64,000 nucleotides of DNA from DATJPR01 sp963752915. GTDB lineage: Bacteria > Bacteroidota > Ignavibacteria > UBA10030 > UBA6906. Location of the stretch: positions 62,001 to 126,000 of the forward strand of contig CAVVZZ010000002.1 of the NCBI GenBank assembly GCA_963752915.1, read 5' to 3'. The notes below the pieces were generated by a model. That model was not told the DNA's origin and made no database searches. It was given only the letters and a program-made list of their open reading frames with translations. How positions within the stretch are numbered: the stretch's first letter is position 1; every line of letters starts with the position of its first letter. Below, one piece after another: positions 60,324 through 64,000 of this stretch. Made by a program: the position numbers and the translations under genes.

Positions 60324-60906
60324 TGTTTCCTCTGCTTCCCGGCTTCACCACCGGAATGCCTGAGCTGCAAAGCGGGCAGGACTCCGGCTTATACGTCACC
60401 ACATCCATGGTGAGGACCGACTGCTGCTTGCCGCCGGGCCCCATGGCAAACGTCACACGTCCGCCCGACCGGTCGACGATGTATGCGACCCCCGCAACGA
60501 TCCCGCCGCTTCTTCTGACGATGTTGATCACTTCGACGACCGAACCTCCCGTCGTGACCACGTCCTCGCAAACAAGAACCCGCTCCCCGGCCTTGATCTC
60601 GAACCCGCGGCGAAGCTGCATTTCGCCTTCCTTCCGCTCGGTAAACATCGTTCGTTTGCGCAATTGTCGTCCGACTTCCTGCGCGACAACGATCCCACCC
60701 ATCGCGGGAGCAATCACCGCGTCGATCGCCCCGTCCTCAAACTGCTTCGCAAGCTCTCCGCAGAGAAGCTCACAATGTTCCGGATATTGGAGAACCTTTG
60801 CGCACTGAAAATACTGATTGGAGTGAAGGCCTGACGTGAGTTGGAAATGACCTTCGAGGAGGGCGCCCGTCTGCTTGAAGATCGTGAGGACTTTGTTTGG
60901 ATCCAT
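60307..60906 (-). CDS. pyrE: Orotate phosphoribosyltransferase
   Basis: 199 residues. Family landmarks: GHFQLTSGLHSNQYFQCAKVLQ, VIAPAMGGIVVAQEVGRQL, MFTERKEG, and the PRPP loop VLVCEDVVTTGGSVVEVINIV. The enzyme joins orotate to PRPP to give OMP in pyrimidine synthesis. The C-terminus carries extra residues with CPLC, as in some PyrE proteins. It overlaps mscS by 17 bases, and the DinB-like gene stop lies 18 bases upstream of its start. Confidence 0.94.
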   Translation of the reverse strand: MDPNKVLTIFKQTGALLEGHFQLTSGLHSNQYFQCAKVLQYPEHCELLCGELAKQFEDGAIDAVIAPAMGGIVVAQEVGRQLRKRTMFTERKEGEMQLRRGFEIKAGERVLVCEDVVTTGGSVVEVINIVRRSGGIVAGVAYIVDRSGGRVTFAMGPGGKQQSVLTMDVVTYKPESCPLCSSGIPVVKPGSRGNNGPAR

Positions 60907-60924
60907 AGGCTTCCTGTAAGGGGA

Positions 60925-61392
60925 TTACCATTTGTTCGCGTGCCGCAACCCGAGGATTTGCTCGACATGCTTCGTACCGTGGTTGCTATAGGTCTGTAAC
61001 ATGCTCTGAAGCGTCACCTTCCCGTGTTCCGGATGCATTCCCGTCCTGCTCCATGCGTTTTCGGGAATCGCGCGGAGGAGGAGTGCCCACCGCGTGTGCA
61101 ACCCTCGGATAATCGCGAGGGAACTCGCGATCGGAACATTGCGCACATCCGCCTGAACCGCCCAATCATCCTGATTGTACGGCTTGAGGGTCGGATTGTC
61201 CTCCGTCAGAATGAGTTTCATCCTGATGAAGGAGTTCATGTGAGAATCAGCCAGATGGTGGACCACCTGGCGGACCGTCCATCCGCCCTCGCGATAGCGC
61301 GTATCCAGCTGGGCGTCATTGAGTCCCTTCACTGCCGCCTCGATCTGGTCCGGGAGCGCGGCCAGAGCGTCGATCATCGAAAGATTGTTCAT
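60925..61392 (-). CDS. DinB/YfiT-family putative metal-dependent hydrolase or thiol transferase
   Basis: 155 residues from ATG 61392, which overlaps the upstream radical SAM stop by four bases; a longer frame to 61683 is inside that gene and not protein-like. Motifs: RYREGGWTVRQVVHHLADSHMNSF and TYSNHGTKHVEQILGL provide the three metal-binding His residues of the DinB/YfiT four-helix fold, and PYNQDDWAVQADV is typical of YfiT/BstA proteins. Those with known activity transfer thiols; this one lacks a known partner. Confidence 0.88.
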   Translation of the reverse strand: MNNLSMIDALAALPDQIEAAVKGLNDAQLDTRYREGGWTVRQVVHHLADSHMNSFIRMKLILTEDNPTLKPYNQDDWAVQADVRNVPIASSLAIIRGLHTRWALLLRAIPENAWSRTGMHPEHGKVTLQSMLQTYSNHGTKHVEQILGLRHANKW

Positions 61393-62432
61393 ACCTTGTC
61401 CTTTGTATTGAGTGCCTGCATTTCGTTCCCTGTGTCGTTGTCGATTTCCCCCTTGAAGGGTCGATCGCGGTCTTCGAATTCCGGCCGATAGTACTCCGAC
61501 GCTTCGAAGTCCTGGATCCAACCGTGATCCATGTCGAACTTCTCGAGCTGGGCAACGACTCTGAGGTATTCGCTTTCCCGGATCTTGCGATCGACAAGAG
61601 GCATCGTCAGCGCCTTGTGCGTGGGAAAATATTGCGCCATGATGCTGAGGGTCGTATGGGGACCGAGTTCTTCCCGTATCCAACGAAGCGAATCGCGGCT
61701 GCCGGCGAGATCGTTCGGGAGAACGAGGTGCCGGATGATGAGGCCCCGTTGAACGAGCCCGTTCTCATCGAATACAAGATCGCCGCCGACCTGACGGTGC
61801 ATTTCACGGATCGCCGCGTGGGCGACAGAAGGATAGTCTCTGATTTTCGAGTATTCATATCCCATCTGTTCGTCCGCGTACTTCAGGTCGGGAAGATAAA
61901 TATCGACGATGCCGTCAAGGAGGCGAAGGACTTCCACCGAATCGAACGCGTTGGTATTGTAGATAAGAGGGAGCTTGAGTCCCGACCGCGCGGCGATTTC
62001 GACCGCGGCGATGATCTGGGGAACGAAATGCGACGGGGAGACAAAACCGATCGAGTGTACGCCTTTCTCCTGCAGCTCCAGCATCATCCCCGCGAGTCGC
62101 TCCAGTGAGACTTCGTTCTTCCGCTCTTCGATGTGGTTCTGGCTGATAAGAAAGTTCTGGCAATAGACGCATCGCAGGTTGCAGTTCCCAAAGAAGATAT
62201 TGCCCACCCCCCGCGTGCCGACGAGCGCAGGCTCTTCGCCGAAGTGGACGGTCGCCGATGAGACGATCGGCAACAAGCCGGAATAGCATCTCGCAATTTC
62301 ATTCTTCAGTCGGTTATTCCCGCAATCGTGCGGACAGACCGTGCAAGAAGCGAGCAGAGCGGTCAGCCGCTCGACCCGCCGCGTGAGCTCACCGCTGGCG
62401 AGAAGATTCAGATATGAAGGCGCAAGAGACAT
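61389..62432 (-). CDS. Radical SAM protein, PflX-type (COG1313)
   Basis: 347 residues. An N-terminal Cys cluster (CTVCPHDCGNNRL) precedes the radical SAM motif CNLRCVYC (CxxxCxxC) within GNIFFGNCNLRCVYCQNFLISQ. Other signatures are SIGFVSPSHFVPQI, LPLIYNTNAFDSVE, GIVDIYLPDLKYAD and RGLIIRHLVLPN. These match PflX proteins, related to pyruvate-formate-lyase activating enzymes, of unknown substrate. The 3' end is translationally coupled to the DinB-like gene. Confidence 0.9.
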   Translation of the reverse strand: MSLAPSYLNLLASGELTRRVERLTALLASCTVCPHDCGNNRLKNEIARCYSGLLPIVSSATVHFGEEPALVGTRGVGNIFFGNCNLRCVYCQNFLISQNHIEERKNEVSLERLAGMMLELQEKGVHSIGFVSPSHFVPQIIAAVEIAARSGLKLPLIYNTNAFDSVEVLRLLDGIVDIYLPDLKYADEQMGYEYSKIRDYPSVAHAAIREMHRQVGGDLVFDENGLVQRGLIIRHLVLPNDLAGSRDSLRWIREELGPHTTLSIMAQYFPTHKALTMPLVDRKIRESEYLRVVAQLEKFDMDHGWIQDFEASEYYRPEFEDRDRPFKGEIDNDTGNEMQALNTKDKV

Positions 62433-62467
62433 AATTCCATTCTTTTATGTAATATAGGGAATGCATT

Positions 62468-62998
62468 TCATTTCTCATACGTTCCGATCCGCGGAGGCCC
62501 GGCAGTTTGACGGTCCACTTCCGTGAAGGCGTCGAGCTCAGCGGCCGTGAGACGATACAGGTGCCATTCCTTCATATGTTTCGCGCCGAGCCGCCGGTAG
62601 AACTCGACGGCGGGGACATTCCAGTCCAGAACTGTCCATTCCATCCTGCCGCATCCGCGTCGCCGGGCTTCGAGAGCTACACAGCGGAACAGGGAGTAAC
62701 CGATCTTCATCTTCCGGTATTCCGGCAGGACAAAGAGGTCTTCGAGATAGAGCGTCGGAAGGGCAAGGAAGCTGGAGTACGATTCAAAAACGAATGCATA
62801 CCCGGCGGGAATCCCGTCGACTTCGGCCAGGAAGGCTTCGATCCGCGGACGCTCCCCGAACATGTCGGTCACGAGCCTTTCTCTGGCTGACGCATCAGGT
62901 GGATCCAGATGTTCGTATTCGGCGAGCCCCTCAACCAGCCGCAGAATTGCGGACGCATCGGCCGAACATGCTTTGCGAATCTGAGGTGCAGGATTCAT
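62468..62998 (-). CDS. GNAT-family N-acetyltransferase
   Basis: 176 residues with the GNAT fold: AILRLVEGLAEYEHL, GIPAGYAFVFESYSSF, LYLEDLFVLPEYRKMKIGYSLFRCVALEARRRGCGRMEWTVLDWN (the acetyl-CoA loop, with R/Q-x2-G/A-x-G/A-like KMKIGY) and AVEFYRRLGAKH. It is closest in look to the diamine/spermidine-type branch (SSAT-like), but substrate is uncertain. It lies 36 bases upstream of the radical SAM gene on the same strand. Confidence 0.88.
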   Translation of the reverse strand: MNPAPQIRKACSADASAILRLVEGLAEYEHLDPPDASARERLVTDMFGERPRIEAFLAEVDGIPAGYAFVFESYSSFLALPTLYLEDLFVLPEYRKMKIGYSLFRCVALEARRRGCGRMEWTVLDWNVPAVEFYRRLGAKHMKEWHLYRLTAAELDAFTEVDRQTAGPPRIGTYEK

Positions 62999-63011
62999 AG
63001 GGGGATTGAGC

Positions 63012-63170
63012 TTATGGAGTTTTGAAGGCGAAATAGACCGGGCCGATGAAAAAGAAGATCGAAATGATGTTGTTCCAGCGGAGATCTTCCTTCAGGTAAA
63101 GAACGGAAAATCCTCCAAAAACGATAAGGGCGATGACATTGGAACAGACCAAAGGCAGAACCGTACGCAT
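63012..63170 (-). CDS. Small membrane protein, 52 residues
   Basis: ATG 63170 to TAA 63012. The protein has two hydrophobic segments, VCSNVIALIVFGGFSVLYL and NNIISIFFFIGPVYFAF, joined by KEDLRW, so it should be a small hairpin membrane protein. The ribosome-binding site (AAGAAAACT) is weak. It fills the gap before the GNAT gene on the same strand. No family recognised. Confidence 0.55.
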   Translation of the reverse strand: MRTVLPLVCSNVIALIVFGGFSVLYLKEDLRWNNIISIFFFIGPVYFAFKTP

Positions 63171-63290
63171 AGTTTTCTTGTTATCTTTACAATCCCGGCG
63201 ATCTCAGCGCCTCGAGTTGATTTTCTCATAGAGAATGGTTAATTGGCAGAAAAATATGAAATCTTCCGGTCATTTGCAGGGAGAAGGACG

Positions 63291-63944
63291 ATGAGCAAAC
63301 TCTACGTATCTAACAAAGATGAGTCCGCCCGGCTCTTCAAAAGCGATTTTCTCGAGATCTTCACGCACGTGCATTGGAGTGTCCCTCTTATTATTTTCGT
63401 TCCCGTGGTAACGTACTTTCTTTATTTCACCGTCAACGATGGTGTTGTAGGAGCTGGCGAGGGGACGTCGCTCTTTCTGTTTGGCGTCTTTATCTGGACG
63501 CTGACGGAATATCTCCTTCACCGGTTCGCTTTCCACTACCAACCCACGAGCGAGTGGGGCAAAAGGATCCACTTCCTGACACATGGTGTGCATCACGACT
63601 ATCCGAATGACACCAAACGTCTCGTAATGGTTCCCACGGTGAGCATCCCGCTCGCCACCGCATTCTATCTCGTGTTCGGTCTCATCCTGGGTTTCCATTA
63701 TGTGCCGCCGTTCTTCGCCGGCTTTCTTGTCGGCTATATGGCGTACGACGAAATCCATTACGCGACCCATCACGCTCCGTTCAAGAGCGGCATCTTCCTC
63801 TTCCTCAAACAGCATCACATCCGGCACCACTACGGAAATCCCGAGCGCGGTTACGGAGTCAGCTCACCGATCTGGGATTATGTGTTCGGAACGGTTGATG
63901 AGAAGGAAAAGGCGAAAGAACCCGGGACAAATGTTGTAGCCTGA
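63291..63944 (+). CDS. Sterol desaturase/fatty acid hydroxylase-type di-iron membrane enzyme
   Basis: About 217 residues from ATG 63291, which has AGAAGGAC upstream; a TTG at 63243 is the other in-frame choice. About four hydrophobic segments surround the eight-His pattern: LLHRFAFHY, HFLTHGVHHDYPND, HYATHH and KQHHIRHHYGNPERGYGVSSPIWDYVFGT. These match the fatty-acid 2-hydroxylase (FA2H/Scs7) group, which uses a di-iron centre and O2 to hydroxylate lipids. In Bacteroidota, 2-hydroxylation of sphingolipid or other fatty acids is the likely role. Oxygen dependence indicates at least microaerobic life. Confidence 0.87.
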   Translation: MSKLYVSNKDESARLFKSDFLEIFTHVHWSVPLIIFVPVVTYFLYFTVNDGVVGAGEGTSLFLFGVFIWTLTEYLLHRFAFHYQPTSEWGKRIHFLTHGVHHDYPNDTKRLVMVPTVSIPLATAFYLVFGLILGFHYVPPFFAGFLVGYMAYDEIHYATHHAPFKSGIFLFLKQHHIRHHYGNPERGYGVSSPIWDYVFGTVDEKEKAKEPGTNVVA

Positions 63945-63972
63945 TCTCCCCGGACGCATCCATGATGAACAA

Positions 63973-64000
63973 CGGCGCTCGTGCGATTGCACGGGCGCCG
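63973..64000 (+). terminator. Hairpin after the fatty acid hydroxylase gene
   Basis: CGGCGCTCGTGC (63973-63984), loop GATT, GCACGGGCGCCG (63989-64000): 12 pairs with one G-T. It stands 28 bases past the stop. What follows lies outside the window, so a T run cannot be checked. Confidence 0.55.

Noticed and set aside
1..64000. tRNA and rRNA genes
   Set aside because: No tRNA T-loop/cloverleaf pattern and no rRNA core sequence were noticed while reading; a tRNAscan or Rfam search would settle it.

Overview
The window (about 57% G+C by eye) looks like a chromosomal segment of a Bacteroidota/Chlorobiota-type bacterium, most like the Ignavibacteria. Evidence: several secreted proteins end in the type IX secretion (T9SS) sorting domain in its NPFNPTT / VYDVLG / SSGVYFYRL form, there are two TonB-dependent receptors with N-terminal carboxypeptidase-regulatory domains, and there is a PorV-family outer-membrane protein. 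Most of the first 18 kb reads on the minus strand. No rRNA, tRNA, CRISPR array or complete insertion sequence was recognised.

1-5.8 kb (minus): a compact run of CcmF cytochrome c haem lyase, a small ferredoxin, an Acg-type nitroreductase, a PLP enzyme of the Cys/Met family (apparently frameshifted) and a CoA-transferase that runs off the left edge. 6.1-14.6 kb (minus): a candidate extracellular electron transfer (EET) locus. It holds five multihaem cytochromes with 49 haem-binding motifs in total and one predicted outer-membrane barrel. Two of the cytochromes look like alternative inner-membrane quinol oxidases: a 7-haem, 3-TM NapC/NirT protein (ImcH-like) and a 13-haem cytochrome c / cytochrome b fusion (CbcL-like). 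CcmF just downstream could load the haems. 15.0-18.5 kb (minus): a receiver-domain protein, an NtrC-type sigma-54 activator and a PAS histidine kinase, placed upstream of the EET locus.

18.6-37.9 kb: a TrmA-family RNA methyltransferase with an in-frame stop near its N-terminus, a VanX-like dipeptidase, a T9SS-secreted phospholipase-D-like protein split by two frameshifts, a TonB receptor, a class V aminotransferase plus DUF1015 pair, a T9SS-secreted arylsulfotransferase-like protein, a TonB protein, and a self-cleaving-type S24 repressor divergent from a DUF72 gene around a palindromic operator. These are followed by an IS200/RAYT-like protein without catalytic residues, an atypical SDR and MarC. 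37.9-52.7 kb (minus): a patatin/BamA-type protein whose 3' end is present in three tandem 158-bp copies, then an outer-membrane/secretion cluster (beta-propeller lipoprotein, PorV-like protein, TonB receptor, large lipoprotein, two T9SS-type secreted proteins). 53-64 kb: mostly housekeeping genes (BatA-like, HflX, SuhB, pyrimidine phosphorylase, Nudix, MscS, PyrE, DinB/YfiT, PflX-like radical SAM, GNAT, a fatty acid hydroxylase).

Two genome-wide patterns cut across this. (a) Degenerate tandem arrays with a 7- or 8-base period, resembling cyanobacterial STRR repeats, sit in many intergenic gaps, and one 7-mer array lies inside the sorting-domain coding sequence of two genes. (b) Four otherwise well-conserved reading frames are each restored by removing one base, and a fifth gene has an in-frame TAA; these are either sequencing errors or real decay.
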